Assembly (NCBI GenBank): GCA_050260275.1 | Contig: JBLNBX010000181.1 | Span: forward strand, 1-20,031 | Direction of reading: 5' to 3' | Source of the DNA: DATMXS01 sp050260275 | Lineage (GTDB): Bacteria; Acidobacteriota; Terriglobia; Bryobacterales; Bryobacteraceae | Length of the DNA: 20,031 nucleotides | Part shown: in pieces, positions 1 through 8,772 of the stretch | Layout: each line of letters opens with the position of its first letter | How positions within the stretch are numbered: position 1 is the stretch's first letter | Made by a program: the position numbers and the translations under genes | The notes under the pieces: generated by a model | What the model was told of the DNA's origin: nothing | What the model saw: only the letters and a program-made list of their open reading frames with translations | Database searches by the model: none

Positions 1-116
1 CGCGCAGGGCGTAGTGGCCCGCGGGGGGGATGCGCGCCTCGCAGATTTCTATCGAGCAAGTGGCGCACCATCACGCACGGCTGTCGTCCTGAGGGGCCGC
101 GCGGCCGCTCCGCAAC
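1..116. other. Window edge, no gene assigned
   Basis: No gene can be supported in this stretch. On the minus strand a frame beginning with ATG at position 71 stays open to the window edge (about 23 codons), but its translation, rich in Arg and Pro, resembles nothing I recognise. It could be the start of a gene lying mostly outside the window or a chance frame. The MobB-like gene ends at 117. Confidence 0.3.
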
Positions 117-566
117 CTATCCTTCCATGCGCTCGCGGACGAAGGCCGCCAGGTCGGCACATTCGAAACTGGGCGGAGGCGCGTAGAAGACGGGCCGGCC
201 GCGCCCGTCCCACTCGCCGCGCGTCACTATGAACGCGTCCGCGCGCGGAAGCATCGCGAGAGCGGATAGCTTGAACTCGGCCGTGGTGGTGTCGAGCACG
301 AGCAGGCGCAGGCCGGCGTTTTCGGCCGAACCGGACTCGACGATCACGTTGCCTTCGGGCCACTCGGGCGGCACGGCGCTGAGCACCATGGCTTTCCGCG
401 CTCCCGCGGCCAGGAACCGCGCTGTGTCGCCGCCCGCGGAGCCAGAGTGCGCGTGCGGCGTGATCTTGATGGCTGTCCAGGCGGCATCCGGCAGCGCTCG
501 GATGAGCGCGCAGATCACCGAGGTCTTCCCCGCCTTCCGGCTATTCCCCCCGACCGCAATCACCAC
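117..566 (-). CDS. MobB-like P-loop NTPase (MGD biosynthesis adaptor-like)
   Basis: This 149-residue P-loop protein resembles MobB, the GTP-binding partner of MobA in molybdopterin guanine dinucleotide synthesis. Seen in sequence: a glycine-rich loop GGNSRKAGKTS at residues 6-16; AIKITPHAHSG around 32-42, matching the IKHTHH block of MobB; GGDTARFLAAGARKAMVLSA just after it, matching the MobB KAGA segment; and NVIVESGS near 73-80, where MobB has its VEGFK strand. Two oddities stand out. The loop has one residue more between the first glycine and GK than a standard Walker A, and the C-terminal half differs from MobB. The frame starts at GTG 566 with a second GTG at 563, and GGAGAG at 572-577 fits either. 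It overlaps the end of lpxD by 26 bases, so it is probably translationally coupled to it. No other molybdenum cofactor gene is visible. MobB-like is a family assignment; its role here is unknown. Confidence 0.6.
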   Translation of the reverse strand: MVIAVGGNSRKAGKTSVICALIRALPDAAWTAIKITPHAHSGSAGGDTARFLAAGARKAMVLSAVPPEWPEGNVIVESGSAENAGLRLLVLDTTTAEFKLSALAMLPRADAFIVTRGEWDGRGRPVFYAPPPSFECADLAAFVRERMEG

Positions 567-1590
567 CGCGGCTCTCCAGCGCCTCGAGGCGCGCGCAGAT
601 CTCCTCGAGCTGTTTGCGCACCTCCGGCAGCCGGCCCATATTCGCGAGCATCTCCAGGTGCTCCTTGAGCGGCCGCGCGGGCGTGCCCCACACCACCTGT
701 CCTGCGCGGATCACCTTCGACGTCAGCACACCGCAGCCCGAGCCCAGCACCGCGCCCTTTTCAATGCGCGCCTTGTCGCCGATGCCTACCTGCCCGCCGA
801 TGACCGCGTAGTCCTCGACAACTACTCCTCCCGAGAGGCCCGTTTGCGCGGCGATGACGACGTGCCGGCCGATGCGGCAGTTGTGCGCGATGTGAACCAT
901 GTTGTCGAGCTTGACGCCGTCTCCGATCTCTGTAACTCCCAGCGCCGCGCGGTCGACGCACGCGTTCGCGCCGATCTCGACATCATCGCCGATAGCGACG
1001 CGCCCGATCTGCGGGAACTTCTCGTAGTGGTCGCCCGCGAGCGCAAAACCGAACCCGTCCGCGCCGATGACGCATCCCGAGTGCAGCACGGCGCGGCGGC
1101 CGATCGTGACGTTGTCATAGATTGTGACGCGCGCATGCAGCACGCAATCCTCGCCCAGCGTGACGCCGCGGCCTATCGCGCACCCCGCCCCGATGCGGCA
1201 GCGCGCGCCGATACGCGAGCCAGCGCCGATGGAAACGAGCGGCCCGATTTCGGCTCCGTCCGCGATTGCTGCGCTGGGATCGATAACCGACGTTGGGTGT
1301 ACGCCGGCTCGGACGGGTTCGGGCGGGTAGAGGCGCGCGATGGCGCGCGCGAACGCGGCTCGCGGCTCGGCGGCGCGGATAAGCGTGCGCCGGTCCGGGT
1401 TCGGAAATGCCGGGGGCGCGATGAGGCAACCCGCGGCGGAACGTGCGGCCTCGCGCGCAGCTTTCTGATTGCCGACAAACGCGAGGTCGCCTGGGCCGGC
1501 GGCGTCGAGCGCGGCAGCGCCAAGCAGTTCCTTTTCTCCGTCGCCTTCGTACGGCGCGCCGAGCCACTCGGCGAGTTCACGGACGAGCAT
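541..1590 (-). CDS. lpxD: UDP-3-O-acylglucosamine N-acyltransferase LpxD
   Basis: LpxD transfers a 3-hydroxyacyl chain from acyl carrier protein to the 2-amine of UDP-3-O-acylglucosamine, the third step of lipid A synthesis, in the cytoplasm. The 349-residue product has an N-terminal uridine-binding domain (residues 1-95, beginning MLVRELAEWLG and containing GPGDLAFVGN at 32-41). A long left-handed beta-helix of hexapeptide repeats follows (about 96-300), then a C-terminal helix (305-340). HIAHN at 233-237 carries the expected catalytic histidine (His236). Length and domain order match the family. The frame stays open upstream to 2085, but that extension is antisense to lpxA; the ATG at 1590 gives the correct LpxD N-terminus. 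No Shine-Dalgarno sequence precedes it. It is divergent from lpxA and overlaps the MobB-like gene downstream. No fabZ or lpxB is adjacent, unlike the classical cluster. Confidence 0.95.
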   Translation of the reverse strand: MLVRELAEWLGAPYEGDGEKELLGAAALDAAGPGDLAFVGNQKAAREAARSAAGCLIAPPAFPNPDRRTLIRAAEPRAAFARAIARLYPPEPVRAGVHPTSVIDPSAAIADGAEIGPLVSIGAGSRIGARCRIGAGCAIGRGVTLGEDCVLHARVTIYDNVTIGRRAVLHSGCVIGADGFGFALAGDHYEKFPQIGRVAIGDDVEIGANACVDRAALGVTEIGDGVKLDNMVHIAHNCRIGRHVVIAAQTGLSGGVVVEDYAVIGGQVGIGDKARIEKGAVLGSGCGVLTSKVIRAGQVVWGTPARPLKEHLEMLANMGRLPEVRKQLEEICARLEALESRGGDCGRGE

Positions 1591-1605
1591 GTTACAAGCT
1601 ATGGT
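1591..1605. promoter_or_regulatory. 15-base divergent lpxD/lpxA start region
   Basis: The start codons of lpxD (ATG 1590, minus) and lpxA (ATG 1606, plus) are separated by only 15 bases, so any promoter must lie inside the opposing coding sequence. Neither start has a Shine-Dalgarno match. A -10-like TACAAG at 1593-1598 ends exactly seven bases before the lpxA ATG, which would suit a leaderless transcript, but it lacks the final T and I see no good -35 box. Promoter function is therefore tentative. Confidence 0.35.
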
Positions 1606-2418
1606 ATGCCCATTGACCCGTCGGCCGTAATCTCGCCAACCGCCCGCGTGCATCCGGACGCCTCCATCGGGCCGGGGACGGTGGTCGGCGATTACTGTGT
1701 CATAGAGGAGAACGTGGCGATCGGAGCAGGCTGCCGCCTGGAACCGTACGTGTACATCAAGCGCTGGACAACGCTCGGCGACGGTAACGAGATCTCCGCG
1801 GGCGCGGCGCTCGGCACGGATCCGTTCGACAAGGCGTTCACCGGAGAGCGCAGCTACCTGCGCATCGGCAACGGGAACCGCATACGCGAGCACTTCACGA
1901 TTTCGCGTGGCACGAAGCCGGAATCGGAAACCGTGATCGGCGACGGAAACTTCATCATGTCGAGCGGCCACATCGCTCACAACGCGCGCGTGGGAAACGA
2001 TACGGTTATCGCAAGCTCTGCGCTGCTGGCCGGCTACGTGGAGGTGGGCGACCAGGCGTTCATCTCCGGCAACGTCTCCATTCACCAGTACTCGAAGATC
2101 GGCCGGCTGGCCATTGTGGGCGGAAACTCGGCCGTCAACCTCGATCTGCCGCCGTTCATTACCTACGTGGGCTTGCGCGCCCGGCCGGTGGGGCTGAACA
2201 TCGTGGGCCTGAAGCGCGCGGGGTTCACGGCTGAGGATATCTCGGCGCTGAAACGGGCTTACAAACTGCTCTACCGCTCCGGACTGAAGCTGGCCGACGC
2301 ACTGGCGCGAATCGAATCGGAGATCGCGACAGGGCCGGCGCTGGAGCTGGTAGAGTTTTGCCGCGCCAGTAAGCGGGGGATTGCGAGGGAGCAGGCTCGG
2401 GAGAAGTGGGATAGGTAA
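1606..2418 (+). CDS. lpxA: UDP-N-acetylglucosamine acyltransferase LpxA
   Basis: LpxA adds the first 3-hydroxyacyl chain to the 3-OH of UDP-GlcNAc, starting lipid A synthesis in the cytoplasm. The 270-residue protein is a hexapeptide-repeat beta-helix (1-190) with the LpxA C-terminal helical domain, in which GLNIVGLKRAGF (196-207) and LKRAYKLLYRSG (215-226) are hallmark segments. It aligns without gaps to the E. coli numbering I recall: His122, His125 (catalytic) and His160 are all present. Gly173, which permits long acyl chains in E. coli (Met there gives C10 in Pseudomonas), is also kept, while residue 191 is Arg instead of His. A preference for long chains is therefore an inference. ATG 1606 gives the exact LpxA N-terminus (MPIDPSAVISPTARVHP); the frame is open upstream only because it runs antisense to lpxD. 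There is no clear ribosome site. It faces lpxD with 15 bases between start codons. Confidence 0.95.
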   Translation: MPIDPSAVISPTARVHPDASIGPGTVVGDYCVIEENVAIGAGCRLEPYVYIKRWTTLGDGNEISAGAALGTDPFDKAFTGERSYLRIGNGNRIREHFTISRGTKPESETVIGDGNFIMSSGHIAHNARVGNDTVIASSALLAGYVEVGDQAFISGNVSIHQYSKIGRLAIVGGNSAVNLDLPPFITYVGLRARPVGLNIVGLKRAGFTAEDISALKRAYKLLYRSGLKLADALARIESEIATGPALELVEFCRASKRGIAREQAREKWDR

Positions 2419-2454
2419 TCGACACCTTGCTCCTGACCTTCCCGGCGGCCTGGA

Positions 2455-2474
2455 GGCGCTGCGGACTGAGCGCC
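2455..2474. terminator. Weak hairpin between convergent lpxA and gltD
   Basis: GGCGCT and AGCGCC form a perfect six-base-pair stem with an eight-base loop in the 164-base gap between the 3' ends of lpxA and gltD. No T-tract follows on either strand, so it is not a classical intrinsic terminator. It could act with Rho or simply be a chance GC-rich repeat. Nothing else recognisable lies in the gap. Confidence 0.25.
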
Positions 2475-2582
2475 AACCTCACACTGGCGAACGCCGCACT
2501 ACATGCGACCAGAAGCCCGCACCGCACAGCACGCTGCGCGCACAGAAGCGGCGGACGAAACCAGGGCCGAGGAGGCTACAAC

Positions 2583-3986
2583 CTAGCCCCTCAAATCCGC
2601 GTCCACCGCCGCAGCGGCCGCGCGGCCTTCGGAGATGGCCCACACAACCAGCGACTGCCCGCGCCTCATGTCGCCGGCAGCAAAAACACCGGGCACGCTG
2701 GACTGGTAGTCCTTCGTCTTCACGTTCCCGCGCGCGTCGAGTTCCACGCCGAGCTGCTCGATCATTCCGCCGCGCACAGGACCGGTGAAGCCCATCGCAA
2801 GCAGCACCAGGTCAACCTCGATCGAGAACTCCGTGCCTTCGATGGGCTCGAACGTGGGCGGCGGCCCCACGCGCACGGCGTGCAGCCGCTCCACACGGCC
2901 CTGGGCATCCCCTTCGAAGCGCGTCGTGGAGACGCTCCACTCGCGGATGCCGCCCTCCTCGTGCGAGCTCTCGGTTCGTAGCTGCAGCGGCCACATGGGC
3001 CACGGGGTGGATTCGGCCCTCTGCTCGGGCGGGCGGGGCATGATCTCGAGCTGGAACACTTCCTGCGCGCCCTGGCGGTGGCAGGTGCCGAGGCAATCCG
3101 CGCCGGTGTCTCCGCCGCCGATCACGGCAACGCGCTTCCCGGCGGCGCGAATATCCTCGCGCGGCTCGATGCGATCGCCCGCGATGCGCCGGTTCTGCTG
3201 GGGCAGGAACTCCATCGCGAAGTGGATGCCCGACAGCTCGCGGCCCGGCACGCGCAGGTCTCGCGGCTGCTCGGCGCCGCCGGCGAGCACGATGGCGTCG
3301 AACTGGCGGCGCAGATCGCCGGCGGGAATAGTGGCGCCGACGTGCGCGGAAGTGACGAACTCCACGCCCTCGGCCCGCATCTGCTCCAGGCGGCGATCGA
3401 TGAAACGCTTCTCCAGCTTGAAATCGGGTATGCCGTAGCGCAGAAGGCCGCCGATGCGGTCGGCTTTTTCGAACACGGTGACGCTGTGACCGGCGCGGTT
3501 CAACTGCTGCGCCGCGGCGAGTCCCGCGGGGCCGGAGCCGACGACGGCTACGCGCTTACCGGTGCGCACGAGCGGCGGCTCGGGCTGTATCCAGCCCTCG
3601 GCCCAGGCGCGCTCGACGATGCTCTTCTCTATTTGCCTGATGGTGACCGGAGGCGCGTTGATGCCGAGGACGCAGGAGGTTTCGCAGGGCGCGGGGCAGA
3701 TGCGGCCGGTGAACTCGGGGAAGTTATTGGTGGCGTGGAGGGCGCGGATAGCGTCACGCCAGCGCCCGCGGTAGACGAGGTCGTTCCAGTCCGGGATGGC
3801 ATTGTTGAGCGGGCAGCCGGTATGACAGAAGGGCACGCCGCAATCCATGCAGCGCGCGCCCTGACGCTCGATGCGCGCGGGCGGCAGGTCGGTGTAGATC
3901 TCGAAGAAATCGTTTACGCGCTCGAAGACGGGGCGGCGCCCGGCCACCTCTCGCTCGAACTCCAAAAAACCGGTTGGTTTACCCAT
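2583..3986 (-). CDS. gltD: Glutamate synthase (NADPH) small subunit GltD
   Basis: GltD is the 467-residue electron-input subunit of glutamate synthase. It takes electrons from NADPH to FAD and passes them through [4Fe-4S] clusters to GltB, which makes glutamate from glutamine and 2-oxoglutarate. The N-terminal ferredoxin-like domain carries Cys46, 49, 54 and 58 (RCMDCGVPFCHTGC) and Cys97, 101 and 105 (CPAPCETSC). GSGPAG at 150-155 is the FAD-binding loop, GGGDTG at 290-295 the NADPH-binding loop, and a second FAD contact segment (GVFAAGDMRRGQS) lies near the C-terminus. Length and motif order are standard for the bacterial beta subunit. Start: ATG 3986, preceded by AGAGG at 3994-3998 with a seven-base spacer. 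It lies 191 bases downstream of gltB on the same strand and is presumably co-transcribed with it. Confidence 0.96.
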   Translation of the reverse strand: MGKPTGFLEFEREVAGRRPVFERVNDFFEIYTDLPPARIERQGARCMDCGVPFCHTGCPLNNAIPDWNDLVYRGRWRDAIRALHATNNFPEFTGRICPAPCETSCVLGINAPPVTIRQIEKSIVERAWAEGWIQPEPPLVRTGKRVAVVGSGPAGLAAAQQLNRAGHSVTVFEKADRIGGLLRYGIPDFKLEKRFIDRRLEQMRAEGVEFVTSAHVGATIPAGDLRRQFDAIVLAGGAEQPRDLRVPGRELSGIHFAMEFLPQQNRRIAGDRIEPREDIRAAGKRVAVIGGGDTGADCLGTCHRQGAQEVFQLEIMPRPPEQRAESTPWPMWPLQLRTESSHEEGGIREWSVSTTRFEGDAQGRVERLHAVRVGPPPTFEPIEGTEFSIEVDLVLLAMGFTGPVRGGMIEQLGVELDARGNVKTKDYQSSVPGVFAAGDMRRGQSLVVWAISEGRAAAAAVDADLRG

Positions 3987-4000
3987 TCAGGAACCTCTTG

Positions 4001-4171
4001 TCAAACCGCTGACTTGCGTTCACACTCTCCGAGGGCTACATCGGGAAGGGTTGCAGCCTGCTGGATGTGCCGCGCCATCTTCGCAACACAGGAGGTGAAG
4101 CCCCTCATCGATCCAGCCCTCGACGGCACGGCTGAAGCCGCGCCATATACGACCCGGCACAGGCCGCCCAT
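4001..4171 (-). CDS. Possible 56-residue ORF between gltB and gltD
   Basis: A minus-strand frame with ATG at 4169-4171 begins six bases after the gltB stop codon and ends 14 bases before the gltD ATG, filling the otherwise empty 191-base gap. The product would be 56 residues with two Cys near the start and a basic middle. I recognise no domain, signal peptide or membrane segment. The nearest purine run upstream (AGAAG, inside gltB) is too far away to be a convincing ribosome site. The tight fit between the two genes is the only argument that it is real; high-GC DNA often keeps frames open by chance. Confidence 0.2.
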   Translation of the reverse strand: MGGLCRVVYGAASAVPSRAGSMRGFTSCVAKMARHIQQAATLPDVALGECERKSAV

Positions 4172-4177
4172 CACCGC

Positions 4178-7100
4178 TCACGCTATCTTCTCTGCCGCCG
4201 CCGCTTGCATGGCGCGCTGGTTCAGCACGCGCCGGTACTCATGCGGGAACACCTTCACGAATTTCGGCAGCATGGCATCCCAGTTCTCCAGGATCCACTT
4301 GCCACGCGGGCTCGCCGTCGCCTCGACATGTCGTTCAATCAGCCCGCGCAGCACCGCAGCATCCTCATCGACCACGGGATCCAGGTCGACGCTGGCGCGG
4401 TTGCACAACCTGTCCGCGAACGCCTCGGATTCGTCCAGCACGTAGGCGATGCCGCCCGTCATGCCCGCGGCAAAATTCCTCCCAGTGGGCCCGAGCACCG
4501 CAACAAGCCCGTTGGTCATGTACTCGCAGCCGTGGTCGCCCACACCCTCGACGACCGCCGTCGCGCCCGAGTTCCGGACGCAGAAGCGCTCTCCCGCCAT
4601 GCCGTTGAAGAACGCTTCGCCGCTGGTTGCGCCGTACAGCACCACGTTTCCAACGACGATGTTTTTCTCGGGCAGGAAGGTCGACTCGCGCGGCGGGTAC
4701 ACGATCAGCCGGCCGCCCGAAAGCCCCTTGCCGGCGTAATCGTTCGCGTCGCCTTCGAGCGTGAGCGTAACTCCCTTCGCCAGAAAAGCCCCGAAGCTCT
4801 GCCCGGCTGAGCCAGTGAACTTGAGGCGGATAGTATCGTCCGGAAGGCCGCGCGACCCGTGGCGGCGCACTACCTCGCCGCTCAGCATGGCGCCCACGGC
4901 CCGGTTCACGTTGCGGATAGGCAGTTCGGCTTCGACTGTGCCGCGGCCTTCGATGGCTTCGCGCGCGATGCCGATGAGTTCGTGATCGAGTGCCTGATCG
5001 ATGCCGTGATCCTGCGCGGTGACGCAGCGGCGCGCCACGCGGCCGGGAACTGGCGGGTTGTACAGAATCGACGAGAAGTCCAGGCCTCGAGCCTTCCAGT
5101 GATCGACGGCGTGCCGCATCTCGAGCCGTTCCACCTGCCCGATCATCTCGTCCATCGAGCGGAAACCGAGCTCCGCCATCAGCTCGCGCACCTCTTCGGC
5201 GACGAAGAAGAAATAGTTGATGACGTTATCGGGCGTGCCCGCGAAGCGCGCCCGCAGCACCGGGTCCTGCGTGGCGATGCCCACCGGACACGTGTTCAGG
5301 TGGCACTTGCGCATCATCACGCAGCCCATGGCGATGAGCGGCACTGTAGAGAAGCCGAACTCCTCGGCGCCGAGCAGCGCTGCGACAACCACGTCGCGCC
5401 CGGTGGCGAGCTTTCCGTCAACCTGCACGCGAACGCGGCTGCGGAGGTCGTTCATCACCAGCACCTGCTGCGTCTCGGCAAGGCCCAGCTCCCAGGGCGA
5501 GCCGGAGTGCCTGATGGCCGTGAGCGGCGAAGCGCCCGTGCCGCCGTCGCCGCCGCTGATGAGGATCAGGTCGGCGTGCGCTTTGGCGACGCCCGCGGCG
5601 ACGATGCCCACGCCCACCTCGGAAACCAGCTTCACCGAGATGCGAGCGCGCGGGTTGGTGCACTTGAGGTCGTAGATGAGCTGCGCCAGATCCTCAATGG
5701 AGTAGATGTCGTGGTGCGGCGGCGGCGAGATGAGCTGCACGCCGGGAATGGCGTGCCGCACCTTCGCGATGGTCTCGTCCACCTTGTGACCGGGGAGCTG
5801 GCCGCCCTCGCCGGGCTTGGCGCCCTGCGCGATCTTGATCTGCAGCTCGTCGGCGTTCACCAGGTAGTTCGTCGTGACTCCGAAACGCCCCGAGGCCACC
5901 TGCTTGATGGCGCTGCGGCGCTCGTCGGCGAAGCGCTCCTCGTCTTCGCCGCCCTCGCCGGTGTTGGACTTCGCTCCCATACGGTTCATCGCGACGGCGA
6001 GGGTCTCGTGCGCTTCGCGCGAGATGGAACCGAACGACATGGCGCCCGTCGAGAAGCGCTTCACTATCTCAGATGCGGGCTCAACTTCCTCCAGCGGAAT
6101 CGGACGCCGGCCCTTGCGGAACGTCATCAGGCCGCGGAGCGTGCATAGCTGGCGGCTCTGGTCGTTGATGGCCTGCGCGAATTCCTTGTAGGTCTGGTAG
6201 CTGCGCTGGCGGACCGAGTGCTGGAGCTTCGAAATGGTCAGCGGGTTGATGAGGTGATACTCGCCGTTCACGCGGTGCTGGTAGTTGCCTCCGGCCTCGA
6301 GCTCGCGCTCGTGATTGGTTTGCGTACGGAAGGCGAAGTCGTGTTTCGCTTTGGCTTCGCGCGCAATCACGTCCAGTCCAACGCCCTCGATGCGCGACGA
6401 CGTTCCCGTGAAGTACTTCTGCACCAGGCCTCCGTCGAGCCCGATGGCCTCGAACACCTGTGCGCCGCGATAGCTCTGGAGCGTGGAGATGCCCATCTTC
6501 GAGAACACCTTCAGCAGGCCCTTGTTGATGGCCTTCTTGTAGTTGCGCAGCACGGTGTCGAAGGTGATCTCCGGCGGGAACCAGCCGTTGCGGTGCATGT
6601 CCTCAAGCGTCTCGATCGCGAGGTATGGATTGACCGCGCTCGCGCCGTACCCGATGAGCAGGGCGAAGTGCATCACCTCGCGGGGCTCGCCCGATTCGAC
6701 GATGAGCGCCACCAGCGTGCGCGTTTTCTCGCGGACGAGATGGTTGTGAACCGCGGAGAGAGCGAGCAGGCTTGGGATAGCGGCGTAGTCCTCGTCGATG
6801 CCGCGGTCCGAAAGTATCAGCAGCGAGTAGCCGCTCTTGATGGCGAGCGAGGCGCGGCGGCACAGGCCTTCCAACGCGCGCTCCAGCTCTTTGTGCCCGC
6901 CGGCGGCGCGGAATAGCGTGGGCAGGGTGGTGGCCAGGAAGTCGCCCCGGGATACGCGGCGCAGCTTCTCGAGGTCGTAGTTGGTCAGCACCGGGTGCTC
7001 GAGCTTCAGCGTGTGGCAGTGCTGCGGCGTCTCATCGAGGATGTTGCGCTCGGTGCCGATGAAGCTGGCGAGCGACATGACCAGTTCTTCGCGGATCGGG

Positions 7101-8710
7101 TCGATCGGAGGGTTCGTCACCTGCGCGAAGAGCTGCTTGAAGTAGTTGAACAGGAGCTGCGGCTTGTCTGAGAGGCACGCGAGCGGCGTGTCCGATCCCA
7201 TCGAGCCTACCGGCTCCTGGCCCTGTAGCGCCATGGGCGCGAGGATGAACTTCAGGTCCTCCTGCGTGTAGCCGAACTCGCGCTGGCGCTGGATGATTGT
7301 GTCGAAGTCGGGCGGCTGCCAGCGCGGCGGCGCGGGCAAATCGTCGATAGTGACCTGGTTTTCCCGCAGCCACTGCGCGTACGGCCGCCGGGCGGCCAGC
7401 GATGCCTTGATCTCTTCGTCCGGCACGATGCGGCCCTGTTCGGTGTCCACCAGGAACATGCGGCCGGGCTGAAGGCGACCCTTGGCCACCACGTCCTCCG
7501 GCGGAATCGGCAGCACGCCGGTTTCGGAGGCGAGTATCGCCAGGCCATCTTTCGTCGTGAGCCAGCGCGCCGGGCGAAGGCCGTTGCGGTCTAGCGTTCC
7601 GCCGATGACGCGCCCATCGGTAAACGCGATAGCGGCGGGGCCGTCCCAGGGCTCCATCAGCGAAGCGTGGTACTCGTAGAACGCCCGCTTTTCGGGTGAC
7701 ATGCTGGGGTCGCCCGCCCAGGCCTCCGGGATCAGCATGGCCAGGACGTGCGGCAGGCTCCGGCCCGAAAGGGTCAGCAACTCCACCACGTTGTCGAGCT
7801 GGGCCGAATCGCTCGCGCCGGCTTCGCAGATGGGGAACAGCTTGCGGATGTCATCGCCGAACAGCGGCGAGGCCAACACCGACTGCCGCGCGTACATCCA
7901 GTTCACATTCCCGCGCAGGGTGTTGATCTCGCCGTTGTGGCAAATGAAGCGGAACGGATGCGCGAGCTGCCAGGTCGGGAAAGTGTTCGTCGAAAAGCGC
8001 TGGTGCACCAGGCAGAGCGCGCTGACGACTTCCGGGTCCGACAGTTCGGGGTAGAACCTGGCGATCTGCGGCGCAAGCAGCAGGCCTTTGTAGACGATAG
8101 TCCGCGAGCTGAGCGAGGGGATGTAGAAAGAGGCCTTGTCGTGGATGGTCGACACGGCGACCTCTCCCTCGACGCGCTTCCGGACGACGTAGAGTTTGCG
8201 CTCAAGGGCGCCCTGGTCCATGCCGGGGGCGCGCTGAATGAAGACCTGCTGGATATACGGCCGCGAGCCGCGCGCAATCCGGCCGATGGCCTCATCGTTG
8301 ATCGGCGTGTCACGCCAGCCGAGGACGGTGAGGCCCTCTTCCTTCACGACGCGCTCGATGATGCCCTCGCAGATGAGCCGCTGATGGCGCTCGATGGGCA
8401 TGAATACCATGCCCACGCCGTACTCGCCGGGTGCGGGCAGGCGCCAGCCGAGGCGGTCGCTCTCGCGCGCCATGAAGGCGTGCGGGATCTGGATGAGGAT
8501 GCCCGCGCCGTCGCCGGTCTCCGGGTCGCACCCGCTCGCGCCCCGGTGCGTGAGGTTCGCCAGGACCTGGATGCCTTTCAGGATTATGTCGTGAGACTTC
8601 TCTCCCTTGATGCTGGCAACGAAGCCGATGCCGCACGCATCCCGTTCACAGCCGGGATGATACAATCCTTGGGGTACAGGTAGACCCCGCCATGTGTCGC
8701 TTTCGCTCAT
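4178..8710 (-). CDS. gltB: Glutamate synthase (NADPH) large subunit GltB
   Basis: GltB is the catalytic alpha subunit of glutamate synthase: it hydrolyses glutamine, channels the ammonia and reduces 2-iminoglutarate to glutamate on FMN. The product has 1510 residues, a normal size. In order: a short propeptide ending before Cys26 (DACGIGF), the N-terminal nucleophile of the class II glutamine amidotransferase domain (to about 430); a central linker domain; the FMN-binding synthase domain with GGDGGTGASP; a [3Fe-4S] site at Cys1130, 1136 and 1141 (spacing C-X5-C-X4-C); and the GXGXG-repeat C-terminal domain (about 1265-1470). ATG 8710 was chosen over GTG 8746 because AGGA lies nine bases ahead of it and the propeptide then has a usual length. 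The upstream control region at 8711-8892 contains a good promoter and a LysR-type dyad, so control by the divergent regulator is likely. Confidence 0.97.
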   Translation of the reverse strand: MSESDTWRGLPVPQGLYHPGCERDACGIGFVASIKGEKSHDIILKGIQVLANLTHRGASGCDPETGDGAGILIQIPHAFMARESDRLGWRLPAPGEYGVGMVFMPIERHQRLICEGIIERVVKEEGLTVLGWRDTPINDEAIGRIARGSRPYIQQVFIQRAPGMDQGALERKLYVVRKRVEGEVAVSTIHDKASFYIPSLSSRTIVYKGLLLAPQIARFYPELSDPEVVSALCLVHQRFSTNTFPTWQLAHPFRFICHNGEINTLRGNVNWMYARQSVLASPLFGDDIRKLFPICEAGASDSAQLDNVVELLTLSGRSLPHVLAMLIPEAWAGDPSMSPEKRAFYEYHASLMEPWDGPAAIAFTDGRVIGGTLDRNGLRPARWLTTKDGLAILASETGVLPIPPEDVVAKGRLQPGRMFLVDTEQGRIVPDEEIKASLAARRPYAQWLRENQVTIDDLPAPPRWQPPDFDTIIQRQREFGYTQEDLKFILAPMALQGQEPVGSMGSDTPLACLSDKPQLLFNYFKQLFAQVTNPPIDPIREELVMSLASFIGTERNILDETPQHCHTLKLEHPVLTNYDLEKLRRVSRGDFLATTLPTLFRAAGGHKELERALEGLCRRASLAIKSGYSLLILSDRGIDEDYAAIPSLLALSAVHNHLVREKTRTLVALIVESGEPREVMHFALLIGYGASAVNPYLAIETLEDMHRNGWFPPEITFDTVLRNYKKAINKGLLKVFSKMGISTLQSYRGAQVFEAIGLDGGLVQKYFTGTSSRIEGVGLDVIAREAKAKHDFAFRTQTNHERELEAGGNYQHRVNGEYHLINPLTISKLQHSVRQRSYQTYKEFAQAINDQSRQLCTLRGLMTFRKGRRPIPLEEVEPASEIVKRFSTGAMSFGSISREAHETLAVAMNRMGAKSNTGEGGEDEERFADERRSAIKQVASGRFGVTTNYLVNADELQIKIAQGAKPGEGGQLPGHKVDETIAKVRHAIPGVQLISPPPHHDIYSIEDLAQLIYDLKCTNPRARISVKLVSEVGVGIVAAGVAKAHADLILISGGDGGTGASPLTAIRHSGSPWELGLAETQQVLVMNDLRSRVRVQVDGKLATGRDVVVAALLGAEEFGFSTVPLIAMGCVMMRKCHLNTCPVGIATQDPVLRARFAGTPDNVINYFFFVAEEVRELMAELGFRSMDEMIGQVERLEMRHAVDHWKARGLDFSSILYNPPVPGRVARRCVTAQDHGIDQALDHELIGIAREAIEGRGTVEAELPIRNVNRAVGAMLSGEVVRRHGSRGLPDDTIRLKFTGSAGQSFGAFLAKGVTLTLEGDANDYAGKGLSGGRLIVYPPRESTFLPEKNIVVGNVVLYGATSGEAFFNGMAGERFCVRNSGATAVVEGVGDHGCEYMTNGLVAVLGPTGRNFAAGMTGGIAYVLDESEAFADRLCNRASVDLDPVVDEDAAVLRGLIERHVEATASPRGKWILENWDAMLPKFVKVFPHEYRRVLNQRAMQAAAAEKIA

Positions 8711-8772
8711 ACTGTTCGGTCCTGGAGAACGTGGAAGCACCACCACGACGAGGTGGCGTGGCCCCGGAGAAT

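Noticed and set aside
229..1605. Long plus-strand open frame upstream of and continuous with lpxA
   Set aside because: It runs antisense to lpxD, and its Arg/Ala/Asp-rich translation has no domain. The homology of LpxA begins exactly at ATG 1606.
4859..6148. Long plus-strand frame antisense to gltB
   Set aside because: gltB on the other strand is unambiguous over this stretch, and the antisense translation has no family features.
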